From Arabidopsis thaliana (lineage: Eukaryota > Streptophyta > Magnoliopsida > Brassicales > Brassicaceae): 64,000 nt of DNA. The stretch lies in assembly GCF_000001735.4 (NCBI RefSeq), contig NC_003070.9, forward strand, positions 7,564,001-7,628,000, given 5' to 3'. Below are positions 10,104 through 23,400 of this stretch, piece by piece. The notes beneath the pieces were generated by a model. The model was not told where the DNA came from. It ran no database searches and saw only the letters and a list, made by a program, of their open reading frames with translations. Position numbers and translations under genes: made by a program. Positions within the stretch are counted from its first letter, which is position 1. Each line of letters starts with the position of its first letter.

Positions 10104-13100
10104 ATGTCGGAAGTTAATGAGATGAGTGGTGGTTCTATTGGCGGCGAATTGTTGAGAGCGTCGCCGAAGGTTTTAACGGCCGGTGATCGGAAATTACTCA
10201 AGGTGGAGCTTCGGCCAGGGGATACGACGTATGTTTCGTGGAAGAAGCTTATGAGGGATGCTGGTAAGGTCAATGGTTTATCGGCTTCGGTTCCCGACCC
10301 GCCTCCTAATGCTAACCCTAACCTTGAGTTTCGAATTGCACCGGTGAGTTTGATGTTGTAGGAATTGGTAATCGGATATATATACTTGTAGGCATTTGTG
10401 GGTTTCGTTTGCTGTTATTGGAGTAAGCATTTGTCTTGTTTCGGGGAGTTGTAATCTTTGTTAGGGTTTATAAAGGAGCTTTACTAAATTCGCAGATTTT
10501 CAGATTTATTTGTTGGGGAAAATGCTTGAAATCGATATGGTATAGGAGGAATTCTGTTGTTATTGCTCTCTGACGTCTGTGACTAGAGTTCAATAAGCAA
10601 ACTCCTTAAACGGAGAAAGTCTACAACCTGATATATGATCTTTGGCTTCATTTCTAATTGCTAGCTACATTAGGCTAACTTCATCGTTATCAATGTGAAT
10701 ATGCCATCAATTATACTTGATCTGGAAAGGAATTTGGTTCACATAGTTGCAATGGAAACTATAGCTGTAATAGTGAAGAATATAGAGAAAGTTTTATTAA
10801 TATCTATTAGTGCAAGAGAATGAAGCATATAATAGTGGATCTTCATTTAAGATGGTATAATATGCTTGCAGCTTCCTCACAATATATTCTTCTTATGCAT
10901 ACAATATGGGTGGTTAAAATCATTTTCAACAGCTGTATTTTCGTATATAATGTAGGGGCATCCAGTAGAGATTGAAACGAATGAACAACCTCATTCTAAC
11001 CGTTTCAACGCTGTTATTGAGAAGATAGAGAGGCTCTATAAGGTATGCTACTCTTTGTTAAAACACTTTTCTTGGTAGGTTGTTATATGTTTGATTTTTC
11101 ACATTCACAACATTTTTGCATACCATGCAATAGCACTGTTGCATTCACACATCTCTGAAAAGTGTATGCTTACTTCAGAGAATAAATCTCAGGGGAACGA
11201 TAGCAGTGATGGGGAAGAGTTAGACGGTGCTCCTGATGATGATGAGTATGACACTGAAGATTCATTTATAGATGATGCTGAACTGGTTGGTGTTGATATC
11301 TTTCAAATATTTTTGATAGCTGAGAAATCATATCTCTGTTTTACTCTACTCCTTGCAGGATGAGTATTTCGAAGTTGATAATTCAACAGTTAAACATGAT
11401 GGATTTTATGTAAATAGAGGCAAGTTGGAGCGGATGTGAGTTATCTTCCTCTTTTCATTATCTGATGTCTCTTAACTCTTTGGTGGCTTTGTCACTTTTC
11501 AATCACTCAGATCATGTTTAGAATAGGCATGTCGTAAGTTTTTGAAATAAACATATGAAATCACCTTGCTTTTCAGTTTTTCTTCCTATTTGGATATGTG
11601 TAGTCTCTCCAAATGGTAAAATATGGTTGGCAGTCTTGCTACTACTGCCTTAACTAATGTCTGTAGGGTGTTTGGTATGGGTAAAGTCCATTTTTCAACT
11701 TTTCTGGTTAAAAAACGTTCATATAGATGTAGGTTTTGCACTTTCGATAGGATAGAGTTTTTCTCATTTTGCCTAATCATGCTATATTTCATTTACAAGT
11801 TATCTAATCCCTGATTCATTTTCACAATAGGGAACCTTCAACAACATCTAACCAGCAACCCAAAAAACGGCGACGAAAAGATTCAGCAAAACCCTGTCGT
11901 GATGCAGTTGACGTATCCGATAAACACACCAAGTTGTCTATAACAGCTAGGAAAAAGGTAACATCTTTTATTGCAAATCATACTAATTTATGTCGGAGTT
12001 TGAGTCTGATAACTGATTATACGAATGGGGAAGTCCAGGATCAATCAACTGCTCCTGGGTCCTGGAAAACACAGGAGTCACCTTTGCCTTCTGGAGCGCA
12101 AGATGCAAATACTTCAGTACCTCTGGATGATGTGAAGCATTCTGATAGAGCAAATCATCAGTCTAGGAATGATACAAGTCACAAGTCAAGGGAAACTGGA
12201 TCCTCTAGTGCCCTTCATCAGAAATACAGCAACAAAAGCTTACACCAACAATCTACGTCCCTGCTAGGAAAATCTCCCCCCAATGTCTTTGCAGAGGTAA
12301 CAGTAGTCCGTCAGAAAGAAAACAATGGTATGCATCAGCTGGCAAATGTAACGGGAAGCAGACAATCTAGTCAAGCGTCTGTAAGTACATTCCAACTGTG
12401 TCTACAATTACATAAAATACACTCAGTAAGTTGGTTGCATTCTAAGGTCGTAGTTTTGTTTCTCCAGTTTTCATCTCGGTTCTGTGATATTTTTCTGGTC
12501 AATCTTTGCTTCCATGCATTTTTCTTACCACAAAGTTTACATCAGTCTTGCTTTATAATTCTGCAATAACCTGTCTCTACTCAGAAAAAAGATGGTTCTA
12601 ATGTGAAGTCTAAAACCTCAATCCTCGAGAAAGCCATAAGGGAACTGGAGAAGGTGGTTGTGGAATGTGAGTTTTAATATTTTTCAAGTGTGACCAACTA
12701 GAATAGCATTTGGTGATTTTCAACTTACAAGAATTTATGATTTATAAGCAGCAAGGCCTCCTGCTATCACTGAAAATCAAGAAGCTGATACCTCATCCCA
12801 GGCAGTGAAGAGAAGATTGCCCAGGGATGTTAAATTGAAACTTGCTAAAGTTGCTAGGATTGCGGTACTAGAGCTTTTCCATTTGTTCTTCTCATTTTTT
12901 TGAAACTTGAAACGGTATGAGAAAAAACTAATATGCCTTTTGTGGCAGCAGGCAAGCCAGGGAAAACATTCAACAGAGTTAATCAACCGTCTTATGAGCA
13001 TTGTTGGTCACCTAATCCAGCTTAGGTCTCTTAAGGTAAAATTTTCTGTCTCCTGTATCCTAGTCTTTCTGTTACTAAAGCAGACTTGTTAGGACTTTCG

Positions 13101-14643
13101 TCAAGGTGTTTAAATAGTTAGTCTTCTTCAGGACATTCATGTTCCAGTGAAAAACTCTTCTGTTTCAGGTACAAGCAAACAAAATATGGTTTCTTACTCT
13201 TTGTAATGCTTATTTTGCAGAGGAACTTGAAAATCATGATTGATATGGGAGATTCTGCAACCCGAGAAAAGGATACTAGGTTCAAGCAAATCAACAATGA
13301 AGTTCTTGATATGATAAAGGCCAAAGTTTCTTTGATGGAATCACAGGTTCTCTCTCTCTCTCTCTGTTCTAATCTTAAGTTGCTTGATAGGCATTTCTTT
13401 CATCCATGGCTTTTCTATCTTATTACATTCTTGGAAGTGTCATTAACTTTTATGAAATCTGGAGTTCTCTCTGATAATGGTTTTCCGTAGATCAAGCTCT
13501 TCATTCTTTTGTTTTCGATGTTCCCTGTGGGTCAATCTGCCTTTGTAGCGTATTTTCCTCCTATTAATATGTTGAGGCACCTGTGACATTTATGATATTT
13601 CTTGCACTATCATTTTATGTTCCATAGGCAATCAAACCAGAAGGTGCAACATCAGACGATTTTCAGGACTCAGTAGAAAAGCCATCTTTGAAGAAGTTTG
13701 TCATGGATGCGGCATTGGAGGATAAATTGTGTGACCTATATGACATATTTATCGACGTAATTATCATTTACCTTTATAATCTGCCATGCCAATTCTAGAC
13801 ATAGAATTAGAGTCAAAACGGTTTTGTTCCTGTTTTTTGGTATATTAGGGATTGGATGAAGATCAAGGTCCACAAACAAAAAAGCTATATGTCAATGTAA
13901 GCCCTTCTCCATTCCCGATTATTTTTGGTATTCTGGTTTTTTTTGTTCCAAGCTTATCTCATGTCTTAAATCACCAATTAGACCTAGCCAAAAGCTCAAG
14001 GTGGTTTGTTAGAGCTTGATGAATATTGTTTTGGAATTATTCATGCTCCAGTTGGCTGAACTCTGGCCAAATAGATTGATGGATTATCGTGGGATCAAAC
14101 ATGCAATTTTCCGGGCAAAGGAGAGACGAAAAGCATTGTATGGAAACCTTGCGAAAGAGATGGTAGTTAAAGAATTTTCTCAGCCCTTTACCTCTTTGCA
14201 TTAAAATTTTCGCAATTTGCTTTGCTTGATTAGATTCTGCTTTGTTAAAGGATCAAACAAAGATGAAGAAGAGTATGAAGCAGTTGGTACCAAGAACAGA
14301 CTGTACTGCTCAGCCCAACACCGAATTAGTGGTTCAGAGACAACACAGTGGGGAAAAAAAATTGATTGTTGATCCAAATGCAACCAGCACTTCCGTGGTC
14401 ACTAGTCAAACTATGGTTGACAGATCAAATCAGCAGCAGCCTGAGAAGCTAAAGGGAATCTCAAGCTCTTGCAATCCTACAGAGGAAACAAGAGTGGTCA
14501 AGAGAAAGAACGAGGCTGTAATGGCTGAGAAACAAGTCGTTCTTGCCCTGAAGAAGCCCGAACATCCACAGACACGTGTAATCCCAGCTCCTCAGAATCT
14601 GAACATCCCACGAACAACCCCGGACCTGAACTTGCCAAGTTGA
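10104..14643 (+). CDS. UBN1: Ubinuclein, HIRA histone-chaperone complex subunit (At1g21610)
   Basis: Fourteen exons splice to about 683 aa: 10104-10343, 10956-11042, 11193-11285, 11359-11435, 11831-11957, 12039-12380, 12585-12666, 12752-12864, 12952-13035, 13221-13346, 13628-13756, 13849-13896, 14052-14162 and 14251-14643. Exons 3-4 encode the acidic HRD core (DEYDTEDSFIDDAELDEYF), the hallmark of ubinuclein/Hpc2 proteins that contacts HIRA and binds H3.3. A basic KKRRRK stretch follows. A helical ubinuclein middle domain (RLPRDVKLKLAKVAR to about AKVSLMESQ) lies in exons 8-10. Expected role: replication-independent H3.3 deposition in the nucleus. Two acceptors are NAGNAG type, and intron 5 is a stop-free multiple of three. 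The gene was long annotated vaguely as wound-responsive. Confidence 0.93.
12746..12751 (+). other. NAGNAG tandem splice acceptor, UBN1 exon 8
   Basis: The intron ends in AAGCAG, so the exon may start at 12749 or 12752. Both keep the frame and differ by one Ala codon (ESARPP against ESRPP). Confidence 0.7.
12946..12951 (+). other. NAGNAG tandem splice acceptor, UBN1 exon 9
   Basis: The intron ends in CAGCAG, so the exon may start at 12949 or 12952. Both keep the frame and differ by one Gln codon inside the ubinuclein middle domain. Confidence 0.7.
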
Positions 14644-15128
14644 CATCACGATTGACAAAGGAGCTCTTAGAAACGCCGGAGACAATAACCTCTGGCCTCT
14701 TCCTTCCTTGTATTTTGAGGTGGCACGGCATTAGTCCTGGCGATGCCGATGCTTGGTTTTTTTAGCTACAAAGCATGGTTTATAAAGTTGTCTGTATTCC
14801 AGTTTGGCTCTTATTAAGTTAGTTACTCTATTTACGTGTCCTTTTTCAAAACTCTAATGTATAAAGTTATGATTTTACGGGCAACTCTTTACTTTTGAGT
14901 AAAAAAAACAGAGCAGGTTTTAGTACTGAATTTTGGGTAACGTAGTTGAAAATTTGATTTCGGACGATAATGTAAAATTGATGAAATACATCAAAATGAC
15001 TACATTAATCCTTTTGACACAATATGAATAATCAATTTTAATTAATATTATTATTACTTGTAAAACAGTATAAATATGGCTCATTATTTCACAGATTCTC
15101 AACACTCTCTCATTCTCCACAATTTACG
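14644..15128. other. Intergenic: UBN1 3' flank and pumilio-gene promoter
   Basis: AT-rich sequence with no supported gene. A TATAAATA-like sequence at about 15070 lies some 60 bp before the ATG at 15129, a plausible core promoter for the pumilio gene. Confidence 0.55.
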
Positions 15129-16171
15129 ATGGCACACCAGCTCCGTTTTGCCGCCGCAAGAGAACCCATCTCAGAAGAGTATCCGGCGGTTGCTCTTCCT
15201 CATCCACGTTGCATCTCCGTCGCGTTTCCTCCTCCGAGATTCACACCATCTCCGTCGCCTTTAACTAATTACTCATTCTTGGCCGCATTAACTCCTCAAG
15301 AACTGGAGATGCGTTTGCAAATTGCAATGGATGTCCGTAATGACTAATAACGAAGATCATGTTGCGGCTCCGTTTGAAGAGATGATCTCGAAGTTAGACC
15401 AAAGAAAGCTTCAAACGATGGCGTCATTGCTGACATCAGATCCCGATTACTTCTTGATGATCGCAAGAAACATGAACGGCTCCAAACGCATTCAGAAACT
15501 TCTCGGAAAAACAGATGACGTGGACGCTTTATTCGCCGCCGCTATCTTGCGCCGCTTCCTCCACATCATCACCGACAAGTACGCGTCGTACGTGGTGAGA
15601 CGGGGGATGACAGTTTTCGATAAGAAGAAGAAAAAAGCAATGTACGAGCACATTCTCCACTACGCGAGCCACATAGCGCGTGATAAACACGGTAACCTCG
15701 CGCTCAACGACATCATAACCGACGCGGTACAGAAACAAGCTCTTTGACGTAATCGCGCACAAAGCTCTTGTACTAAGCAACGATGCTTATGGGAACTTTG
15801 TGATACAACGCGTGCTTAAACTGAATGACTTGCGTAGCAAGAACAACATCGTCGTTAGTCTACGTGGCCACTTTGTTGATCTCTCGTTTCAGAAATATGG
15901 AAGCTACGTTGTGGATGTACTTTTGGAGACGAAGGAGTCAATGGTTGTGGTGGTGGAGGAGCTTATGGAATGTGAAGGAGATATGTTGATGAGGTTGGCG
16001 AGGAATGAGTATGGGAATTTCTTGGTGTGCAAGGCACTGAGAGTCACGCAGAAGGAGATGGTTAGGACTGATCTGTTTTGGGGTTTGGTGCATAAGCTCA
16101 AGCCTTTTCACAATCTCTTGCGTTGGTCTCGTGGAAAGAACATTGCATCCATCTTAAACTCGATTCGTTAG
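15129..16171 (+). pseudogene. APUM20: Pumilio (PUF) repeat gene with two frame breaks (APUM20, At1g21620)
   Basis: Three consecutive open segments in three different frames together encode a PUF-type protein: 15129-15347 (frame ends TAA), 15331-15747 (ends TGA) and about 15740-16171. PUF repeat cores are visible: YFLMIARNMNGSKRIQKLL, YASYVVRRGM, HGNLALNDII, YGNFVIQRVL, YGSYVVDVLL, YGNFLVCKAL. PUF proteins bind 3' UTRs and repress or destabilise mRNAs. Each break behaves as one extra base. No GT-AG intron of ordinary plant size could restore the frame; only micro-introns of about 20 nt would. The first break may be harmless, because the ATG at 15331 starts the second frame. The second break cuts the PUF array in the middle. 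Either this is a decaying gene or it needs a non-standard event. Strong helical PUF sequence on both sides suggests recent damage. Confidence 0.75.
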
Positions 16172-17456
16172 TTCGTCTCAAAACTAGTTAACATTGTTCA
16201 GTTATTAAAATCTCTGCTGAAAGTTCTCGATTTGATGTTGTTAGCTAACTCTTTTAAGGAGGTTTACCATAACTTGTCAAAAACACAAAGAAAGGGAGAA
16301 GAGGGATTGATATACAGTATATAGAATTCTCTCTTTCGTGTTATTACTTATTAGAACAAGTTTGAAAGCTGAAGCACTCACAGTAATTTCTGTAATTAAG
16401 GACGTTTTGCCTTATGATCAAATTCTACAATAGATCACCTGAAATTTTAATACAAATCCTAAATCCATCAAGGTATGTATCAAATTGAGATTTCTGTAAC
16501 TACTAGAGTTTGACCAAACAGTTTTAGTTAACCTGAATGTGTATGCCTAATTGCCTATTGCCTCATAATGCATCAAGCAATACCATCTACTAAGCGAAAA
16601 TGGCTCAAGAAACAAACGTAGAGAAATCAAACATTAGGCATTAAGATTTGGGATAGATGTGCTAGAATTTTCTTTGATTGTTACGATAAAGAAACACAAC
16701 CCTCCAAAACATTTTTATATGATTGCTTTTTTTAGGTCGGGTTTTTATATGATTGTTATTTCCAAGGAAAACTAAACACAAAAAATAATTATGAAACGTT
16801 TTTCGGATTGTTATTATTAGTAATAGATTAAATCTGTATTTCTAAATTTTAAATTTTATTACCAACAAATAAAATGATATGATTTCATATATCAAATTGT
16901 AAGTTTTGTGAGCAAATTTTCAAAAAGAAACTGTGGGTATTCATCAATGATAATCTATATTTGGATTATTATCATGACAAAAAAAGGTTACAGAAAAATT
17001 AAACAATTGTAGATATTGTTTTTATTTTAGATGAAACCTTCTGTCCGTATTATAATTTGCATCTCGAGGTTCTTATACGATTTGTACTGAATAAAACATA
17101 TTTTTTTTGTTTTTAATCATAACTTTCCCAAAAACCATCTCTTCCATCGCTAGCTGTACCGGTTTCAATCTCAAATCCTGGGAATTGAAATTTGTTTCTC
17201 TGTCGGAGAATCATCATCGACTTCTCTGCTACTTCTCTCCGCGCTCTCCTTCGTCGTCGTCGATCTCTTCAGCTTCACCGATCTCATTTCCAATCCTGAA
17301 AAATCGATGTGGTACTGATCTACGATTGTGCTCCGTTGGTAGCCTTATGAATTAGGGTTTTTCTTACGCATCTTCGTATGTGGAGATTGGATCGTGTTCG
17401 GAAAACTTCTGGACACTGTCTTCGCTGCTAGATTTTTGGATCATCCTTTTGCGAAA
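16172..17456. other. Intergenic region and AtEH2 leader
   Basis: AT-rich DNA to about 17100, then a pyrimidine-rich 5' leader (many TCTCC/TCGTCG runs, 17190-17300) of AtEH2. Two short upstream reading frames lie at 17347-17355 and 17378-17431. No other gene is supported. Confidence 0.55.
17378..17431 (+). other. Upstream ORF (17 codons) in the AtEH2 leader
   Basis: ATG at 17378 begins a 17-codon frame (MWRLDRVRKTSGHCLRC) ending in TAG 25 nt before the main ATG at 17457. A still shorter one (ATG AAT TAG) sits at 17347-17355. Whether the mature leader includes both depends on the transcription start, which cannot be read from sequence. Confidence 0.4.
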
Positions 17457-20400
17457 ATGGCAGCGCCAAGGCCGACTGGAGGCCAGGATCTGTTCGATAC
17501 GTATTTCAGGAGAGCAGATTTGGATGGAGATGGTCATATTAGTGGAGCTGAGGCTGTCGCTTTCTTCCAGGGATCGAATTTGCCTAAACATGTCCTTGCT
17601 CAGGTTCTTCTTCGAAATCTGCATCTATTTTCTTCTTTTGTATGGATTATTGAGAAACGGCGGAGAATACTTGTAGTTCCTATAGGTTTTGAATTGGATC
17701 TTTGATCTATGGGATCGTTGGTTGTGAATGGGATGTATTTTGTCAAATTTGTTCTTTGCGGGGTGGTTAATAGGACCTCTCTTTTCATTTCTGGAGCTTG
17801 TAGTCAGGTTGATGTAGTTCTAATGGAGAATCCTTTTTCTAAGTGTAGAACGCTAAATGTGTTTGCTATCCACTGTACTGTTATCAGATTGGCACATATT
17901 GAGCTGGTATCAGATCAGACATTGTATTTATGTAGATATGAATAGTTTTAAGCTCTTTTGCTTTCAATTGGAGAGTAAAATTTGAATGAAAATAGCTTGT
18001 TAAATGACAGAGAAGCAACCTAGATGTGTATACTTGTCTGTACCGTGCATAAGCCAAGAATATTGCGTGCATTGAAGGAATTCTGCATATTGAATTTTAA
18101 CATACGTTTCTGGACTGTAGACAACAGCTTCAGATTAGTTCGGATAGAAGCTCTTTCTGAGCGCCTATTATACAACTATTCTTTGGATTGTTAATGCTAT
18201 AACTTGTTTCTGTTTTTTAATCTCTTGTAGGTATGGTCCTATGCAGATTCAAAAAAAGCCGGCTACCTTGGCCGAGCGGAGTTTTATAATGCTCTAAAGT
18301 TGGTAACAGTGGCACAAAGTAGACGAGAGTTGACTGCTGAGATAGTAAAAGCTGCAATTTATAGTCCTGCTTCAGCCAATATCCCTGCACCCAAAATAAA
18401 TCTTGCTGCAACACCTTCTCCACAGCCCAGAGGAGTTTTGCCTGCTACACAAGCTCAGGGAGTTACATCAATGCCATCAGTAGCGGCTGGTGTGAGAGGG
18501 CCTCACATGGGTGGAACTGTAAGCACTAGTAACCAACAAGTAGTCCCAGGCCAACAGAACCAGTTTACTGGGATACCTCCATCTCAGACACAGCAAAACT
18601 TTCAAAGCCCGGGAATGCCAGCTGGAGGGACTAATGCACCTCGTCCTGCAAACCAACCTATGCCATCTGATTGGCTCAGCGGCAGAAGTGTTGGTCCCTC
18701 TGGGAACGTGAATTCTCAAATTCCTTCGAGTCAGAGTACATATGGTTTGACAGCACCTAATTCAACTGCCAACCATATAACAAAACCACATATAACACCT
18801 GCAGTAACAAGCTCTACAACAACCAGACCCCAAGAGTCAGCGCCTGTGCACAATCCCCAAGAATCATCTGCTACTTTCGGTTCTCGTGTATCAAATGTTC
18901 CATCCAATCAATTGGTGCCCAAGGATCCCAAGGAACTGGCTGCATCAGGAAACGGGTTTACCTCTGACTCACTTTTCGGAGATGTCTTTTCAGTTACTTC
19001 CACGCAGCCAAAACAACATCCTACGGGAAGTGCATCAACAACAGGCATCTCATCGGTTACTACTGGAACTGTCGCGGGCCCTGAGATCACACAGTCTGTA
19101 GTTAGGCAAAGTTCAATCCCACAACAGGGTTCATTGAGCCAGCATGCTGTTGGTGTTCAGACCCAGCTTACTGGAAACTCAGGGCAACCATATACTTCCT
19201 CAGGTGCGGCTTCTGGTCCACCTGGCTCTACTGTTGGAGTTGGAATTTCAGCTACCAGTCAGTTGGCCCAGCGTCCGCCCCACCCCCACTCTCAACCACA
19301 ACCCCGGCCCCAGGGCCAGTCCCAACCTCCTTGGCCAAAAATGACTCCAGCTGATGTCCAGAAATATACCAAGGTTTTTGTGCAAGTTGACACTGATAGG
19401 GACGGAAAGATCACAGGGAACCAGGCTCGGAATTTGTTCTTAAGTTGGAGGCTTCCAAGAGGTAGGCTACACTTACTTTTTTGTTACTTTCTCCGTTAAC
19501 AATGGTTTAGTTTCAATTTTATCTTCTTAGAATGGTGAACGGGGATTATAATTTAGTGGCACTTCTGAATATTTGTTTGGATATTGATTAACTGCCGTTT
19601 CTGGTTCATCTTGAGTATTTCATGTTTTGGTCCTCCTGTAGACTATACTATATGTGGATAGAGATTTAATGTTCCTCTAGCACAATTTGTTGAAATTTCC
19701 ATGGGGAATATTGAGGAATGTTTTATGTGTCTCATGCTGGTCCTTGGTGTTACAGACGCTTTGAAGCAGGTATGGGATTTATCTGATCAAGATAATGACA
19801 GCATGCTCTCCTTGCGGGAGTTCTGTATTGCGGTCTATCTTATGGAGCGTTACAGAGAGGGCCGACCACTTCCCCCAGTGTTCCCAAGCTCTATAATACA
19901 TAGTGAGAGCATGTTCACCTCTCCTGGTCAATCTGTGGCACCACATGGCAATGCATCCTGGGGACATCCTCAAGGTATTCAATTGCACATACTGTATTAC
20001 TTACCTTTTTTTCCGTTACACTAGATAAATTCATATGTACCAAATATTGTAGGGTTCCAACAGCAACCACATCCTGGGGGCTTAAGGCCACCAGCTGGTC
20101 CCAAAGGAAAGCCTCCGAGGCCAGTGCCTCTGTCTCCTAGTGATGGAATGGTCCAGCCCACTCAGCCAAAGCGTAAAATGCCTGTGTTAGAAAAACCGCT
20201 GGTGGATCAACTTAGCAAAGAGGAGCAGGATTCACTCAACACGAAGTTTGAAGAAGCAACTGCTGTTGATAAAAAGGCACTCTCTGGTTTCTCTCTGATT
20301 TTCATTTGTTAATGTGGTGAATTGCATTAGTTATCGTGAGTTTTCTTTTTTCGCATTTTCTATCCGAAGATATCTTTTACCCCTTCCATATGGCATTTAT

Positions 20401-23400
20401 ATGAAATATTTGTGGATTTGCGTAGCCATAGTCAAGATTAGAAGATATTCTCTCAACTTATGATTGGCAGTGGCAGTGAATCTTAATTTCATTGGCATGG
20501 AAGAAATCACATCGCCATTGAGAACTATGAATAATTTCCTTTTCTAATCCTGTTTTGAGTTTCCTTTCTCTATCACATATCATCCGTACCTTTCCCGCAT
20601 AATTGATCAGTTATCCATGCAATATTTGCTGGCGTAACTTAAAAACTTGCGTGGCTGCCTTTCATTTTTTTAATTCTTGTGTTTTGGTGTTTAGGTGGAT
20701 GAACTCGAAAAAGAAATAGCTGATTCCAAGCAGAAAATTGATTTCTTCCGTGCTAAGATGCAAGAACTTGTAAGTATCTCTGCTTCTTCAGCTTGGTCTT
20801 TCCTTTTAAATTGTTTTCTGGAATGGAATCCGCTTATTTGATAACCAGAAGAAGGGAAAATTGCTCGAACTATGGTCGTATATAAGTGTGTTGTTTGATC
20901 TGGCCTTTTTTGAAGTAATCTCAAAAGTTCTAGGAATGTAGTTGTCTTCAGGTTCCTCCTACATACTATCAATCAGTTTGTTTCTCTAACCTCATCACTT
21001 TGGTTCCGTGGATTACAGGTTTTATACAAGAGCAGATGTGACAACCGGTACAATGAGATCGCAGAGAGAGTCTTGGGTGATAAACGTGAGGTATACAGTT
21101 TCTGTTATTGAGCCTCTTTTGTGATGGTATTAGAGATCTAGATTGATTAACTAACATAATCAACATGTACTCCAGCTTGAATCTCTAGCAAAAAAATACG
21201 AGGAGAAATACAAGAAGTCTGGCAATGTGGGCTCTAAATTGACTATTGAAGAGGCCACATTCCGTGATATACAGGTAGTTTAGAAGTATCATCCCAGGAA
21301 CAATGCTTACTTTGAATTGTCTGCAATGTTGGATGTCTCCTTCAAAAAAAAATGATGAACCTTCCTTTAAATTGCAGGAGAAGAAAATGGAATTGTACCA
21401 GGCAATAGTCAAATTTGAAGAAGGCAAACTTGATGATAGTATAGTTAAGGTAAGCCAAACGTGCTATCTGGTTGATTGAATTTGGTTCGTAGTTGTATTT
21501 TACGGAAGGTTGTCTTGTAGGAGCGCACTGAACACATCCAGTCAGGCCTTGAGGAACTGATAAAAAATTTGAATGAGCGCTGCAAACAATATGGAGTACG
21601 TGGGAAACCCACTTCTCTGGTTGAGCTTCCTTTTGGTATAGATTTACCCCTTCTCCTCTCTGGTTAAAAATCACGTTTAGCATTATATTCCTGTGATCAG
21701 TGGCAGGAGTGGTTTACCATGTCTTTTTCTGTTTAACTTTAGGATCTAGCAATATTCTTATTTAAAATTTTGATAAAACGTTGATGCTCATTTACTAGAG
21801 GAAACTCAGTATTGTATTTTTGGCTAGTTGGCAAAAGAACTTCTACATGTACAACTGTATATATGTATTCCTTTGTTTATATTCATAAAATTTCCTCTGT
21901 TTTACAGGTTGGCAGCCTGGAATCCAGGAAGGTGCTGCTGATTGGGATGAAGATTGGGATAAGCTAGAGGACGAAGGTATACTTGCTGTTTAGATTTTGA
22001 TTTTGTTGTCAGATGAGATTATTGTGGAAGCATGGCTGTAGATATAATATCGATATCTTGTGTCTTTATAATTTTTTTTTGGGTGACCTATCTTCCAAAT
22101 TTGGCTATGGAATATGCAGTTGAACACTTGAAATTGACATCTTATTTTCTCTTCACTTCCAGGGTTTACCTTCGTCAAGGAGCTTACACTTGATATTCAA
22201 AATGTCATAGCCCCACCAAAGGAAAAATCATCAGCGTGGAGAAAAGAAGTTGATGTCTCTTCAAAAGAAGGTGAAGATGTTTCATTCTCAGATGCTGACT
22301 CTAAAACGGGGAAAAAGCAAAGCAGTGGTGAAGAAGATTCTGAGCAGTCAGAGGGTAAAACATCCGATGTTGATGCCAGAGATAAAAACGGATCTCTGGA
22401 TGACTCTAAAGTTAGAAAGGGCATTGAAGCTGATAGTTCACCTCGAACGAAAGATACGAGGAGGTATGTTTTTTGTGCTAGACCTAATGTGTTTTGGATT
22501 GCATCCTTCTTAGCTGTTTTGAATTCATGTGTTTCCGTGAAAAGTACTGCAAATAGAGGAAAAACAGGTTCTTTTCTCCAGAGAAGAATATATCTCGGTT
22601 ATTTACATTGTCTATGTTAATTTTCCAGTGAAAATGGCCATGATGATGGTGAATCTACTGCTTCTGCTGGCAAAACTGTAAATTATGACTCTCACGACGA
22701 GACAGATTCAGTTTCAAGCGTCAACCCTGACAACGGCAAGGTAAACCATTTTGAACACCCCGAAGTTTTGGGTTTGTTGCGTTTGATAATATATATATAT
22801 TTCTTTAACCTTTGTATTTCGACATGAAAGAATCGTTAATTTTTACGTAACTATTTTTTGTTATGTTTTTACCAGGACAAGGATCATGGGAAGTATGACA
22901 GTGGTTTTGGATTTGGATTTGGGTTTGATGACTTCAGTATTAAGCCTATAAAAACTGGTTCGACCATTTCAAATGACTTCCTCCCTCCTAAGTTATCTAT
23001 ATTTGCTGATTCCGTCCCAAGCCCACCGGCAAATGCAAGCGACGTTTCCCCTACAAAACCTTCTTTGTTTGCTGATTCAGTTCCGAGCACTCCAGCGACG
23101 AACAATGCCTCTTACCCAGGCCAGAAATCATTTTTTGATGACTCGGTCCCGAGCACTCCTGCTTATCCAGGCAACTTGTTTGCTGAGAAGAAATCCTTCT
23201 TTGACGACTCTGTCCCGAGCACCCCTGCTTATCCAGGCAACTTGTTTGCCGAGAAGAAATCCTATTTCGATGACTCTGTCCCGAGCACTCCTGCTTATAG
23301 CACGTCTGATTTTGGTGGGAAGCCATTTGCATCAGAGACTCCTCGTTCAGACAACCTGTTCCCAGGAAGAAGCCCCTTTATGTTCGACTCTGTCCCAAGT

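Noticed and set aside
15327..15352. Micro-intron that would repair the first APUM20 frame break
   Set aside because: A GT...AG span of about 22-23 nt exists here but is far shorter than functional plant introns.
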